Origin: Myxococcales bacterium
GTDB taxonomy: Bacteria > Myxococcota_A > Polyangia > Polyangiales > Ga0077539
Reading direction: 5' to 3'
DNA: 64,000 nucleotides
NCBI GenBank assembly: GCA_013298625.1
Contig: JAAFIF010000003.1
Span: forward strand, 144,796 to 208,795
This document shows, in pieces, positions 16,797-26,816 of this stretch (positions are counted from its first letter, which is position 1; each line of letters begins with the position of its first letter). A program made the position numbers and the translations under genes. A model generated the notes under the pieces. The model was not told the DNA's origin. It worked only from the letters and a program-made list of their open reading frames with translations, and did not search any database.

Positions 16797-18122
16797 ATGC
16801 TCGCAGTGCTCGCCAACATCGTGAAGATCCCCGAACTACGGCGGAGGATCCTGTTCACGCTCGGCATGATCGCGATCTACCGCTTGGGCGTGTACGTGTC
16901 CGTCCCGGGCGCGAACGTGAAGGTGATCCGCGAAGTGGTTGGCGGCGCCGGCGGCGACGGATCGCTGCTCGGGCTCTTCAATCTGTTCTCGGGCGGGGCG
17001 CTCGAGCAGGCTTCGATCTTCGCGCTCGGCATCACGCCGTACGTCTCGGCGTCGATCGTGATCCAGCTTCTCTCATCGATCTTCAAGCCGCTCGAAGAGC
17101 TGCGCAAAGAGGGTGAGATCGGTCAGCGCAAGATCAACCAGTACACTCGCTACGGCGCGGTCGGCCTGGCGCTCGTGCAGGGCTTCTACACGTCGGTTTG
17201 GCTCGAGGGCCTGAAGAACGGCGACGGCATCGCTGCGATCGCGAGCCCCGGCTGGGGCTTCCGCATCATGACCGTGCTCACGCTCATGACGGGCACGGCG
17301 TTCATCATGTGGATCGGCGAGCAAATCACCGAGCGCGGCATCGGCAACGGCATCTCGCTCTTGATCTTCGCGGGCATCGTCGCGGACTTCCCGTCGTTCA
17401 TCGGCCAGACCGCACAGTTCGCGAAGTCTGGCCAGGTGCAGCCGACGGCCATCCTGATCGCTGTTACCGTGATCGTGGCCTCTGTCGCGGTGATCGTGTT
17501 CTTCGAGCGCGGTCAGCGACGGATCCCGATCGAGTACGCTCGGCGGATTGTCGGGCGAAAGATGTACGGCGGCCAGCGCACGCACTTGCCTCTGCGCGTC
17601 AACAGCGCCGGCGTGATCCCGCCGCTCTTCGCCAGCACGGTGCTCATGTTTCCGAGCACGCTGCAGCGCTTCAAGGTGCCGTACGCGGACAACATCGCCG
17701 GCGCGCTCTCGCGCGGCGACTGGATCTACAACTCGTCCTTCATCGTGCTGACGGTCTTCTTCGCGTACTTCTACACGGCGATCACGTTTCCGCCTGTGGA
17801 CGTCGCGGACAACCTGAAGAAGCAGGGCGCGTTCATCCCCAACAAGCGTCCCGGCAAGCAGACGGCCGAGTACATCGAGTACGTGCTCACGCGCATCACC
17901 TTCGGCGGCGCGCTGTACCTCGCGATCGTGTGCATCGTGCCGGACATCATGCGGCAGTACCTTCGCATCCCGTTTCCCTTTGGCGGGACGAGCTTGATGA
18001 TCGTGGTCGGTGTGGCGCTCGACACGGTGAACCAGATCGAGTCGCACCTGATCACCCGGCACTATGAGGGCTTCGCGGGACCGACGGGACCGCAGCTCCG
18101 CGGCAGGAGGGCAGCGACGTGA
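16797..18122 (+). CDS. secY: protein translocase subunit SecY
   Basis: 441 residues with ten transmembrane helices, the channel subunit of the Sec translocon. RRRILFTLGMIAIYRLGVYV (helix 1), LGITPYVSASIVIQLLSS (the plug and helix 2 area), RNGISLLIF-like text (GIGNGISLLIFAGI) and the cytoplasmic loop RRIPIEYARR are characteristic. AGAAGGA precedes the ATG. The last 4 nt overlap the adk GTG. Confidence 0.98.
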   Translation: MLAVLANIVKIPELRRRILFTLGMIAIYRLGVYVSVPGANVKVIREVVGGAGGDGSLLGLFNLFSGGALEQASIFALGITPYVSASIVIQLLSSIFKPLEELRKEGEIGQRKINQYTRYGAVGLALVQGFYTSVWLEGLKNGDGIAAIASPGWGFRIMTVLTLMTGTAFIMWIGEQITERGIGNGISLLIFAGIVADFPSFIGQTAQFAKSGQVQPTAILIAVTVIVASVAVIVFFERGQRRIPIEYARRIVGRKMYGGQRTHLPLRVNSAGVIPPLFASTVLMFPSTLQRFKVPYADNIAGALSRGDWIYNSSFIVLTVFFAYFYTAITFPPVDVADNLKKQGAFIPNKRPGKQTAEYIEYVLTRITFGGALYLAIVCIVPDIMRQYLRIPFPFGGTSLMIVVGVALDTVNQIESHLITRHYEGFAGPTGPQLRGRRAAT

Positions 18123-18769
18123 GCGCGAACGATCTGATCTTCATTGGGCCGCCTGGCGCCGGCAAGGGCACGCAGGCGAAGCGACTGTGCGGCAAGCTCG
18201 GCGCGCCACAGGTATCCACCGGTGACATGCTGCGCGAGGCGAAGACCGCGGGCACCGAGCTCGGGCTCAAGGTCGCGGACATCATGGCGAAGGGCCAGCT
18301 CGTGTCCGACGAGATCGTGATCGGCCTCGTCGAAGAGCGCTTGTCGCGACCCGACGCGCGGACGGGCTTCGTGCTCGACGGATTTCCGCGGACCATCCCC
18401 CAGGCGGAGGCGCTCGACAAGCTGCTTCTGAAGATGGGGCGCACGCTCAAGCACGTGGTTTTGTTGGAGGTTCCGGACGCGCTGATCGTCGAGCGCATCA
18501 CCGGTCGAAGGACCGGAGAAAACACTGGACGAATCTACCATCTCAAGTATGATCCGCCGCCCTTTGCCGACCGTGGCGAAGGTGGAGAGCGACTTCTCCA
18601 GCGGCCGGACGACACCGAAGAGGTGGTCGGCCCGCGGCTCGCGGCGTACGCCGCGCAGACTGCACCGCTGGTCGCGTACTACGCGGACAAAGGTTTGCTC
18701 CGAAGGGTCGACGGCGTCGGCTCTCTCGATGAAGTAAGCGCGCGGCTCTTCGCCGCGGTGGGTGTCTGA
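18119..18769 (+). CDS. adk: adenylate kinase
   Basis: 216 residues; interconverts ATP + AMP and 2 ADP. P-loop [10 protein letters not shown] at the start, STGDMLREA (AMP binding), [18 protein letters not shown] and the LID segment beginning [20 protein letters not shown] are visible. The LID lacks the four zinc cysteines found in some relatives. It starts at a GTG overlapping the secY stop by 4 nt. An 18-bp palindrome covers its stop codon. Confidence 0.97.
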   Translation: MSANDLIFIGPPGAGKGTQAKRLCGKLGAPQVSTGDMLREAKTAGTELGLKVADIMAKGQLVSDEIVIGLVEERLSRPDARTGFVLDGFPRTIPQAEALDKLLLKMGRTLKHVVLLEVPDALIVERITGRRTGENTGRIYHLKYDPPPFADRGEGGERLLQRPDDTEEVVGPRLAAYAAQTAPLVAYYADKGLLRRVDGVGSLDEVSARLFAAVGV

Positions 18770-18783
18770 CCGAGTTCGGTCAG
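18766..18783. repeat. 18-bp perfect palindrome at the adk stop
   Basis: CTGACCGAGTTCGGTCAG is an 8-bp inverted repeat around GT and includes the adk TGA. It has the same CTGAC-N8-GTCAG outline as the operator-like site at 29886-29903. It could be a short hairpin separating adk from infA or a protein-binding site. Confidence 0.5.
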
Positions 18784-18825
18784 CGCTCTAGGCAGACGAA
18801 GAAGCACGGGTTGGATCAAAGCAGG

Positions 18826-19083
18826 ATGGCAAGACGGAACCGATCGTTCGAGCAGCCCGACGAGTCGAGCGAGAAAGACAAGCTGACGTTCGAGGGCGTC
18901 GTGACCGAAGCGCTTCCCAACGCGATGTTTCGCGTGGACTGCGACAACGGTCTGAAGGTCCTCGCGACGATCTCCGGTCGCATGCGCAGGTTCTACATCC
19001 GCATCCTCCCCGGAGACCGGGTCACTGTTGAAGTGAGCCCGTACGACCCGACGAAGGGTCGAGTCACGTACCGACACAAGTGA
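18826..19083 (+). CDS. infA: translation initiation factor IF-1
   Basis: 85 residues from the ATG at 18826; an in-frame TTG at 18811 is a weaker choice. IF-1 occupies the A site during initiation. The OB-fold core [20 protein letters not shown], then [19 protein letters not shown] and [14 protein letters not shown] is standard. About 13 extra charged N-terminal residues ([13 protein letters not shown]) precede it. Confidence 0.96.
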   Translation: MARRNRSFEQPDESSEKDKLTFEGVVTEALPNAMFRVDCDNGLKVLATISGRMRRFYIRILPGDRVTVEVSPYDPTKGRVTYRHK

Positions 19084-19194
19084 AGTACCGCCTGTGGGTC
19101 ACGCCGGTGACGCCACAGGGATTACGGCCGGTAAGCTCTGACGAAGGGCCCAACGGTGCAGGCGGCGCGAGCCGCACAGATGGTTGAGACAGCG

Positions 19195-19308
19195 ATGAAG
19201 GTCAGGCCCTCGGTCAAGAAGATCTGCGACAAGTGCAAGGTCGTGCGGCGCAAGGGTGTCGTCCGCATTATCTGCGAGAATCCGCGTCACAAGCAGCGGC
19301 AAGGGTGA
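19195..19308 (+). CDS. rpmJ: 50S ribosomal protein L36
   Basis: 37 residues, too short for most gene-length cut-offs. It begins [17 protein letters not shown] and ends [10 protein letters not shown]. The three cysteines and the histidine (C11, C14, C27, H32) form the zinc site of the C+ type. It sits between infA and rpsM in the standard order and ends 6 nt before rpsM. Confidence 0.96.
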   Translation: MKVRPSVKKICDKCKVVRRKGVVRIICENPRHKQRQG

Positions 19309-19314
19309 TTCAAG

Positions 19315-19698
19315 ATGGCTCGTATTGCTGGCATCGACCTTCCGGGTCGTAAGCACATTCACATCGCCCTCCGCTACCTGTACGGGATCGGACCGGCCAA
19401 CTCGATCGAGATCTGCAACCGCGCGGGCATCCCGCTCGACAAGAAGGCTCAGGACCTGACGGACGCTGACGTCCGCAAGCTCCGTGAAGTCATCGAAGCG
19501 GATTACAAGGTCGAGGGTGACCTCAAGCGCGAAGTTCAGATGAACATCAAGCGCCTGATGGACCTCGGCTGCTACCGCGGCTTGCGTCACCGCAAGAACC
19601 TCCCGGTGCACGGACAGAGGACGCACACGAATGCGCGCACCCGCAAGGGCCCGCGCAAGGGTTTGGCGGTCGCGCGTCCCGCGCCCGTGAAGAAGTGA
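19315..19698 (+). CDS. rpsM: 30S ribosomal protein S13
   Basis: 127 residues. It forms head-region bridges with the large subunit. [34 protein letters not shown] and the ending [20 protein letters not shown] are near-universal. A GTGATTCAAG region precedes the ATG 6 nt after rpmJ. Confidence 0.98.
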   Translation: MARIAGIDLPGRKHIHIALRYLYGIGPANSIEICNRAGIPLDKKAQDLTDADVRKLREVIEADYKVEGDLKREVQMNIKRLMDLGCYRGLRHRKNLPVHGQRTHTNARTRKGPRKGLAVARPAPVKK

Positions 19699-19717
19699 TC
19701 AGGCGAGGTAGTTGACG

Positions 19718-20125
19718 ATGGCTCAGGCGAAGGCTGCTGGCGGCAAGGCCGCAAAGGTCAAGAAGAAGGTCAAGAAGAACGTGCCGAAAGGCGTCGTTCA
19801 CATCCAGGCGACCTTCAACAACACGATCGTGACCGTGTCGGACGTGTACGGCAACGCGATCTCCAACTCGAGCTCCGGCGCGCGTGGCTTCAAGGGCTCG
19901 CGCAAGAGCACGCCGTTCGCCGCGCAGATGGCGGCGGAAGACGCGTCGCGCAAGGCGATGGAGCACGGCATGCGTGAGGTCGCGGTGTTCATCCGCGGGC
20001 CGGGCGCTGGTCGTGAGAGCGCGCTGCGCGCGCTTCAGCAGGCGGGCTTGCGCATCACGCTGATCCGTGATGTGACGCCGATCCCGCACAATGGCTGCCG
20101 GCCGCCGAAGCGCCGCCGCGTTTGA
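19718..20125 (+). CDS. rpsK: 30S ribosomal protein S11
   Basis: 135 residues from the ATG at 19718; GAGGT lies upstream and an in-frame TTG at 19712 is less likely. S11 forms part of the platform near the mRNA exit. [35 protein letters not shown] and [18 protein letters not shown] identify it. The first 25 residues are Lys/Ala-rich. Confidence 0.98.
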   Translation: MAQAKAAGGKAAKVKKKVKKNVPKGVVHIQATFNNTIVTVSDVYGNAISNSSSGARGFKGSRKSTPFAAQMAAEDASRKAMEHGMREVAVFIRGPGAGRESALRALQQAGLRITLIRDVTPIPHNGCRPPKRRRV

Positions 20126-20163
20126 TGCTTCTGACTGTTTGCGCGTAAGGACTCGAGGAATCC

Positions 20164-20790
20164 ATGGCTCGTTACATCGGACCGGTTTGCAAGCTCTGCC
20201 GTCGTGAAGGCGCGAAGCTCTTTCTCAAGGGCGACCGCTGCTACTCGGAGAAGTGCTCGTACGAGCGCAGCCCCTTTCCGCCTGGCCAGCACGGACAGGC
20301 TCGCGTGAAGTTCAGCGAGTACGGCCTTCGTCTTCGCGAGAAGCAGAAGGTGCGTCGCGTGTACGGCGTGCTCGAGCGCCAGTTCCGCAAGTACTTTGCG
20401 GAGGCGGATCGCATGAAGGGCGTGACGGGCGAGAGCCTGCTCGCGCTGCTCGAGCGCCGCTTGGACAACGTGGTGTACCGCCTGGGCTTCGCGTCGACGC
20501 GCAATGAAGCGCGTCAGCTCGTCCTGCACCAGCACATCACGGTGAACGGCAAGCGCGTGAACGTCCCCAGCTTCCTCGTGAAGCCGGGCGACAAGGTCTC
20601 GGTCCGTGAGAAGAGCCGCCAGATCGCTCGCATCAACGAGTCGATCGCGGGCAGCGCTCGCCGCGGCGAGATCACGTGGCTCGAGCTCGAGAAGGAGAGC
20701 TTCACGGGTACGGTGAAGTCGCTCCCGGTGCGTTCCGAGGTCTCCGGCGAGATCAAGGAGCAGTACATCGTCGAGTACTACTCGCGCTGA
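20164..20790 (+). CDS. rpsD: 30S ribosomal protein S4, zinc form
   Basis: 208 residues. It nucleates 16S rRNA folding. [20 protein letters not shown] with CYSEKC supplies the four cysteines of the C+ form; [21 protein letters not shown] and an S4 domain ([20 protein letters not shown]) follow. It is the last gene before a 333-nt gap ahead of rpoA. Confidence 0.98.
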   Translation: MARYIGPVCKLCRREGAKLFLKGDRCYSEKCSYERSPFPPGQHGQARVKFSEYGLRLREKQKVRRVYGVLERQFRKYFAEADRMKGVTGESLLALLERRLDNVVYRLGFASTRNEARQLVLHQHITVNGKRVNVPSFLVKPGDKVSVREKSRQIARINESIAGSARRGEITWLELEKESFTGTVKSLPVRSEVSGEIKEQYIVEYYSR

Positions 20791-21123
20791 TTGCAGCTTC
20801 GACGCTTCAATCGCGTTCGCGGAGGGCAAGGACCATCAGGTGGTGTCCTTGTCCTCCGCAGTCATTTGGGCCCCTGTTTTTGGGGTGAACTCCTGTGCAG
20901 TCCGTGGCGAGCGCAAGAAAAATCGTCACGGAGGGCTTTGACAGGACCTCTGGATTTCGCTATGGGCCCCGCACGCCCCGTGCCAAAGCCCAGAACCACC
21001 ACCGGCGGCGATAGTTTTTAGACGACCCGGGCGGCGACCCTCGACACAACGTGACCGCGCAACGAGCGCGGCACGAACGGAAGAGTGTCGCCTCCCCTCA
21101 AAGGCACTACGGAGAGTCATCGC
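20791..21123 (+). promoter_or_regulatory. rpsD-rpoA gap: hairpins and rpoA promoter
   Basis: Two structures follow rpsD. A 15-bp stem (20819-20833 with 20845-20859, one G-U pair) comes first. CCCC (20871-20874) and GGGG (20882-20885) around a T-rich loop form a second. Downstream, TTGACA at 20938-20943, a 17-nt spacer and TATGGG at 20961-20966 make a good promoter for rpoA, with a leader of about 150 nt. The first hairpin may end or attenuate the upstream transcript. Confidence 0.6.
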
Positions 21124-22149
<1,026 letters not shown>

Positions 22150-22231
22150 GCGCGATGCTCTGCGCTCGTGACGCTGTGAAGCGCGAGCGCTGAGCGACAA
22201 CGCTGATTCGATTCGAATGACACTGAGCGCT

Positions 22232-22266
22232 GACCCTCACCCGCGATGTTGCGGGGCGCGAGGGTC
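22232..22266 (+). terminator. possible terminator hairpin after rpoA
   Basis: GACCCTC (22232-22238) pairs with GAGGGTC (22260-22266), and CCCGC (22240-22244) with GCGGG (22251-22255), over a 6-nt loop. The following GATTTCGTT is only weakly T-rich. Two more hairpins stand before rplQ: GGTGAG/CTCACC near 22339-22354 and CCGCGGG (22380-22386) with CCCGCGG (22392-22398), the latter about 20 nt before its start. Confidence 0.4.
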
Positions 22267-22419
22267 GATTTCGTTCCGGAGGCCGGAGCGGGTCGGAGAC
22301 TGAACCGAAGACCCGAGCGCTCCCTCCGTTGGCTGGGCCGGTGAGCTTGCTCACCCATCGCAGCTAGAAGCCTGACAAACCGCGGGACCGGCCCGCGGGG
22401 GCACTGAAGAGAGAATCCA

Positions 22420-22926
22420 ATGCGTCACCTCAATATCGGCCGAAAGTTTGATCGCAACGCCTCGAATCGCCGCGCGATGTTCAAGAACCTCGTCGCGAAC
22501 CTGCTCTCGCACGGGCAGATCGAGACGACCGTCGCCAAGGCGAAGGAAGTCCGCCGGATCACCGAGCGCGTCATCACCAAGGCCAAGCGCCTCGGCGCCA
22601 ACGCCAACGCCGCGGAGCTCGACGCCGCTGCGGGCCGCCGCCGCCTGTCGGTCAAGCGCGACATCGGCAAGTTTCTTCCGAAGCTCGGCGAGCGCACGGT
22701 CGACGGCGAAGTGCAGACCCTCGACATGGTCGAGCACTTGTTTCGCGAAGTCGCGCCCAAGTACATCGACCGTCCCGGCGGCTACACCCGCATCATCAAG
22801 ACCCGCAACCGCCGTGGCGACAACGCGCCGCTCGCGATCATTCAGCTCCTCGGCTTCGAGAAGGTGAAGCGCGCTGGCGCCGAGCCGCTCGCGGTCAAGG
22901 CCCCCAAGGTCAAGGAAGAGGGTTGA
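22420..22926 (+). CDS. rplQ: 50S ribosomal protein L17, extended
   Basis: 168 residues compared with about 120-130 usually. [20 protein letters not shown] and [21 protein letters not shown] are the conserved N-terminus; [20 protein letters not shown] is the C-terminal L17 motif. A middle insertion around [20 protein letters not shown] and a Lys-rich tail account for the extra length. Its TGA overlaps the TTG start of an aminotransferase gene. Confidence 0.96.
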   Translation: MRHLNIGRKFDRNASNRRAMFKNLVANLLSHGQIETTVAKAKEVRRITERVITKAKRLGANANAAELDAAAGRRRLSVKRDIGKFLPKLGERTVDGEVQTLDMVEHLFREVAPKYIDRPGGYTRIIKTRNRRGDNAPLAIIQLLGFEKVKRAGAEPLAVKAPKVKEEG

Positions 22927-24287
22927 TCGCAGACGGCGCGCTGCGGGGGGACGAGCTTCCGTCGGTGGGGACGGAGGTTCCGGGGCCGCGCGCACGGCGG
23001 TGGGTCGAGCGCCTCGCGCAAAGCGAGTGTCCTGCGCTCACCGCGAGACGAAGGCGCCGCGCCGAGCTCTCGGGCACCGAGCACGACCCGATCGTGTGGA
23101 CCGAGGCCCGGGGCGCGTGCGTGCGCGACGCTGATGACAATATCTACGTGGACTTTACCGCGGGATTCGGCGTCGCGATGCTCGGGCACAGCCGCCCGTC
23201 GGTGATCGCTGCGATCCAGCGGCAGAGCGGACGGATGGTGCACGCGCTCGGCGACGTGTTTCCCAGCGATCGAAAGATCGAGCTCGAAGAGCGCTTGAGC
23301 GCGGCTGCTCCGTGGCCCAACGCGAAGGTGATCCTGGGCCTGTCGGGCGCGGACGGGATCGAGGCAGCGCTCAAGAGCGCGGTGCTCGCGACCCGGCGCG
23401 CCGGCGTGATCGCGTTCGAAGGCGGCTACCACGGCCTCGCGCACGGGCCGCTCGCGGCGTGCGGGTACAGCGCGCGGTTTCGGCAGCCCTTCGCAGGGCA
23501 GCTCAACGCCGACGTGGCGTTCGTGAGCTATCCCGCGAAAGGGGATCGAGCCGCGATCGAAGCGTCGCGCCAAGGGGTCGCCAGGGCGCTCGCGACGGGG
23601 CGAATGGGAACCGTGCTGGTCGAGCCGGTCCTCGGCCGTGGAGGGGTCGTGGAGGGCGACGGCGAGGCGCTCGGTCGAATCGTGCAGATGGCGCACGCCG
23701 CGGGAGCCGTCGTGATCGCGGACGAGATCTACACCGGGAGCTTTCGCTGCGCGGACGGCTGGTGCCTCTCGGGCCTCTCGTGGAGCGAGCTCCCGGACAT
23801 CGTGGTGTTGGGCAAGGCGCTCGGCGGCGGGCTTCCGATCAGCGCTTGTTTGCTGCGGGACGAAGTGGCGGTGGCGTGGGGTGATCCCGACGGAGAGGCC
23901 GTTCACACGAGCACGTTCTTGGGCAACCCGCTCGCGTGCAGCGCTGCGTTGGCGGTGATGGACGAGCTCGAGGACCCGACGGTGCGGGCGTCGGTCCGCG
24001 CGCAGGCGGAGGCGTTTTGGTCGGACGTGATCGAGCCGGTCGCGGGCGATGACCGCTGTGGAGTGCTCGGCGTCGGAGGGCGGGGTTTGCTCGTCGGGCT
24101 TCGTCTCGACGGTGGGCTGCGGCGCGTGCTCGCGGTGATGCGGGCGATGCTCGAGCGCGGGTACGTGGTGCTGCCGGGAGGGGTGAAGGGCGACCAGCTC
24201 ACGTTTACGCCGCCCGCGGTGCTGACGGACGCGCAGCGCGCGCACGGGCGAGAGACGCTGCGAGCAGTGCTCTGCGAAGTGCGCTAG
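22923..24287 (+). CDS. class III PLP-dependent aminotransferase
   Basis: 454 residues from a TTG at 22923 that overlaps the rplQ stop; AGGAAGAGGG stands just before it, and the protein before the next in-frame start already looks family-like (ELPSVGTEVPGPRAR). The PLP lysine is K298 in VVLGKALGGGLPI, D267 in VIADEIYTG binds the pyridine nitrogen, and EGGYHG at 166-171 stacks the ring. The fold is that of ornithine/GABA/glutamate-semialdehyde aminotransferases, which act on terminal amines or aldehydes. The following LuxE- and LuxC-like genes could supply an aldehyde as its amino acceptor. Its substrate is not known. Confidence 0.85.
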   Translation: MIADGALRGDELPSVGTEVPGPRARRWVERLAQSECPALTARRRRRAELSGTEHDPIVWTEARGACVRDADDNIYVDFTAGFGVAMLGHSRPSVIAAIQRQSGRMVHALGDVFPSDRKIELEERLSAAAPWPNAKVILGLSGADGIEAALKSAVLATRRAGVIAFEGGYHGLAHGPLAACGYSARFRQPFAGQLNADVAFVSYPAKGDRAAIEASRQGVARALATGRMGTVLVEPVLGRGGVVEGDGEALGRIVQMAHAAGAVVIADEIYTGSFRCADGWCLSGLSWSELPDIVVLGKALGGGLPISACLLRDEVAVAWGDPDGEAVHTSTFLGNPLACSAALAVMDELEDPTVRASVRAQAEAFWSDVIEPVAGDDRCGVLGVGGRGLLVGLRLDGGLRRVLAVMRAMLERGYVVLPGGVKGDQLTFTPPAVLTDAQRAHGRETLRAVLCEVR

Positions 24288-24333
24288 CGTTTGGTGATTC
24301 ACTGGTGTCTTGATTGTGTGTGTGGATGGTGCG

Positions 24334-25413
24334 ATGAGCAGAGCCGTCGAGATCGAGGCCAGGGCGCGCGCGATGCTGAGCCGCGGGGCGCGCGGGGCGG
24401 TGACCCGTGACGAGTTCGAGCGGCTGACGCTCGACGCGCTCGCGTGGCAGCGGGCCGAGTGTTCGGCGCTCGATCGGGCGTTGGTGGCGGCAGGAGCGGG
24501 GACGCTCGGGCCCGGGCTCGACGGCGTCGTGGGCGTTCCGACGGACGCGTTCAAGATGGCGCGGATCGCGACGTTCGCCCCCGCGCTCGAGCAGCGCGTG
24601 TTCTTCACGAGCGGAACGACGCGCGACGTCCGAGGGCGCCACGCGTTTGCGACGATGGCCCTCTACGAGCAGGCGGCGATCAGCGCGGCCGAGCGGTGGT
24701 TGTTGCCAATGCGCGACTGTCGCTTCGTGTTCTTCGCCGAGCGCGAGGCGGACAACCCGCACAGCTCGCTCAGCGCGATGCTCTCGATGTTTTCGCGGGC
24801 GCGGGGCGCGCGCGACGAGGACGTGTTCTTCGTGAGGGACGGCGCGCTCGAGGTCGCAGCAGCGCAGCGGGCGATCGAGCAGGCGTGCCGCGAGGGCGCG
24901 CCCGTCGCGCTGCTCGGGGCGACGTTTGCGTTTGTTCACTTCGCCGACGCGGTTGGTGACTGGCAGTGCGCGCTCGGCGAGGGCTCGGTCGTGATGCCCA
25001 CCGGCGGATTCAAGGGGCGGTCGCGAGAGCTCGCCACCGATGAATTGATGGCCGAGATTCAAGATCGCTACGGCGTTCGGCGCTCGCAGGTGGTGCAAGA
25101 GTACGGGATGACCGAGCTCAGCTCGCAGGCGTACGAAGCGCACGCAGAGGGCGTCGCGCCGGGGCGCTATCGGTGTCCTCCGTGGATGATGGTCGACGCG
25201 GTGGACCCCGAGACGCTCGCGGTGCTTCCTGTGGGCGAAGAAGGCATCCTGCGGGTGATCGACCTGGCCAACCTGGGGTCGTGCGTGGCGATTCAGACCG
25301 CGGATCTCGGCGTCGTGCGAGAGGACGGCTTCGAGGTGCGCGGGCGCATGCCGGGCGCGGCGCCGCGCGGGTGCGCGAGGGCGATGGACGCGCTGCTCTC
25401 GGGCGAGCGGTGA
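24334..25413 (+). CDS. LuxE-like acyl-protein synthetase
   Basis: 359 residues from the ATG at 24334, close to LuxE length (about 370). VPTDAFK at 69-75, FFTSGTT at 90-96 (adenylate-forming loop) and YGMTELSSQAYE are the LuxE/acyl-adenylate motifs. A cysteine in the tail (APRGCARAMDAL) sits where LuxE carries its acyl-accepting cysteine. The family activates a fatty acid with ATP and passes the acyl group to a reductase. The last 4 nt overlap the LuxC-like gene. Confidence 0.8.
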   Translation: MSRAVEIEARARAMLSRGARGAVTRDEFERLTLDALAWQRAECSALDRALVAAGAGTLGPGLDGVVGVPTDAFKMARIATFAPALEQRVFFTSGTTRDVRGRHAFATMALYEQAAISAAERWLLPMRDCRFVFFAEREADNPHSSLSAMLSMFSRARGARDEDVFFVRDGALEVAAAQRAIEQACREGAPVALLGATFAFVHFADAVGDWQCALGEGSVVMPTGGFKGRSRELATDELMAEIQDRYGVRRSQVVQEYGMTELSSQAYEAHAEGVAPGRYRCPPWMMVDAVDPETLAVLPVGEEGILRVIDLANLGSCVAIQTADLGVVREDGFEVRGRMPGAAPRGCARAMDALLSGER

Positions 25414-26498
25414 GCGCGGTCGCGCAGGGCATCCTCGGCGCGATCGAGCGGCTGCTCGGGGCCGAGAGAGAGAGGGCGATCGACGCGATCGTGGCGGACG
25501 GCGGGTACAGCCGCGCGATGGCCGAGTGGGGGCTCGAGGCAGCAGCGACGGTGTTCGACCGCGAGGCGATCGAGCGAACCGTCGGGCGGATGGGCGGCGA
25601 TCTCGAAGGCGAGACCGTGGCGCTCTCGCTCGCCAAGAGCGTGGCGACCGCGCCGCTTCGGTCCATGGCGCTCCCGTTGCTGCGCGGGGCGAGGGCGCTG
25701 AAGGTGCGCGCTCCGCGGGAGCAGCGGGCGTTCGGGCGCATCGTCGGCGAGGCGCTCTGCGCCGAGGGGCTCGCGGTCGAGTTCGATGAGTCTCAGTGGG
25801 ACGGCGCGCGGTGGTGCGAAGGCGTCTTGAATACTGGTGCGTCGGTGCTCGTCTCGTTCGGCGGCGACGCTGCGGTCGAGCGCGGTCGGGCGTTGGCGTC
25901 GGCGACTGGCGCGCGGTTCGAGGGGCACGGCCACGGGGCGGGCGCGTCGTGGGTCGATGTCGCGGTGAGCGACGAGGATGTGCTGCAAATCGCCTGGGAT
26001 TTCTGCGCGTACGACGGCAGCGGATGCTTGTCTCCGTCGGTGTTGTGGGTGACGGGCTCGCTGGACGAAGCCGTCGCGATGGGCGCTCGCGTGGCGCAGG
26101 GCATGGCGCGATGGGAGACCGAGCGTCCGCGGGGAGCACCATCGCGCGAGTGGGCCGCGCACGAGCGGTCGTGGCGGGCCGGCGCGGCGGCGACGGCGAC
26201 GAGCTTCGAGGGGGGACGAGGGTTCTGCGTGGTGGTGTTTGCGCCGGGCGAAGGCGAGGCGGTCCGCGCGATCGGCGCGCGCAACGTGGTCGTTCGCTGC
26301 GCGGGGCCGAGCGGCGAGGGCGCCGAGCGGTGGATCGCTGCGAACGCTCGGTGGCTCACGACCGTGGGCGGCGACGGGTCGGCGCGCGCGCGGGTGTCTG
26401 CGCTGGGGCTCGCTGCGTTTCGTGGGCGGTTGGCGGCGTTTGGTTCGATGCAGCGGCCTCCGCTCGACGGCGAGGCGGACCCGCGGGGCGAGCGTTGA
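25410..26498 (+). CDS. LuxC-like acyl-CoA/acyl-protein reductase
   Basis: 362 residues from a GTG overlapping the LuxE-like stop by 4 nt. The catalytic cysteine is C206 in YDGSGCLSPSVLWV, the motif of LuxC-type aldehyde dehydrogenases that reduce an acyl thioester to an aldehyde with NADPH. It is shorter than Vibrio LuxC (about 480), mainly at the N-terminus. With the preceding gene it forms a two-enzyme fatty-acid-to-aldehyde reductase; no luxA, luxB or luxD is nearby. Confidence 0.75.
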   Translation: MSAVAQGILGAIERLLGAERERAIDAIVADGGYSRAMAEWGLEAAATVFDREAIERTVGRMGGDLEGETVALSLAKSVATAPLRSMALPLLRGARALKVRAPREQRAFGRIVGEALCAEGLAVEFDESQWDGARWCEGVLNTGASVLVSFGGDAAVERGRALASATGARFEGHGHGAGASWVDVAVSDEDVLQIAWDFCAYDGSGCLSPSVLWVTGSLDEAVAMGARVAQGMARWETERPRGAPSREWAAHERSWRAGAAATATSFEGGRGFCVVVFAPGEGEAVRAIGARNVVVRCAGPSGEGAERWIAANARWLTTVGGDGSARARVSALGLAAFRGRLAAFGSMQRPPLDGEADPRGER

Positions 26499-26540
26499 AA
26501 AGCGCGCGGTGATGATCGCGGGATGGCTCGTCGACGCGGC

Positions 26541-26771
26541 TCAGGCCGTCTGCGACCGCTGCGCGGATTCGAGGAGAATCAGCGCGCGGCGCGCGGCGTG
26601 CGCGATCGTGAGCACGCACGGCTCGCACGACGATCCGCAGCAGCGCGGCCACTCGTCTTCGTCTTGCTCGATGTACGCGTGCACGCTGGCGATGAACTGC
26701 GAGTCGAGGTCGCTCTCGGCGCACGCTCGCTCGACGGCGTCGCGGATTTGCTCGGGTGTCGGGCCATTCAT
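26541..26771 (-). CDS. small oxidoreductase-like domain protein (CCGSxCxxC)
   Basis: 76 residues from an ATG at 26771. The core WPRCCGSSCEPCVLTIAH matches the short Cys-rich motif of the oxidoreductase-like family, often found as CCGSGCxxCV. The molecular role of the family is unclear; the cysteines suggest metal or redox chemistry. It is divergent from the gene at 26817 with a 45-bp shared upstream region containing TATCAT. Confidence 0.65.
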   Translation of the reverse strand: MNGPTPEQIRDAVERACAESDLDSQFIASVHAYIEQDEDEWPRCCGSSCEPCVLTIAHAARRALILLESAQRSQTA

Positions 26772-26816
26772 CGCGCGGCAGGCTATCATCCTGGCTAGCA
26801 GATCGAAGCGGCCGCG

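Noticed and set aside
24334..26498. A luciferase (lux) operon
   Set aside because: Only LuxE- and LuxC-like genes are present; no luxA, luxB or luxD is in the window.
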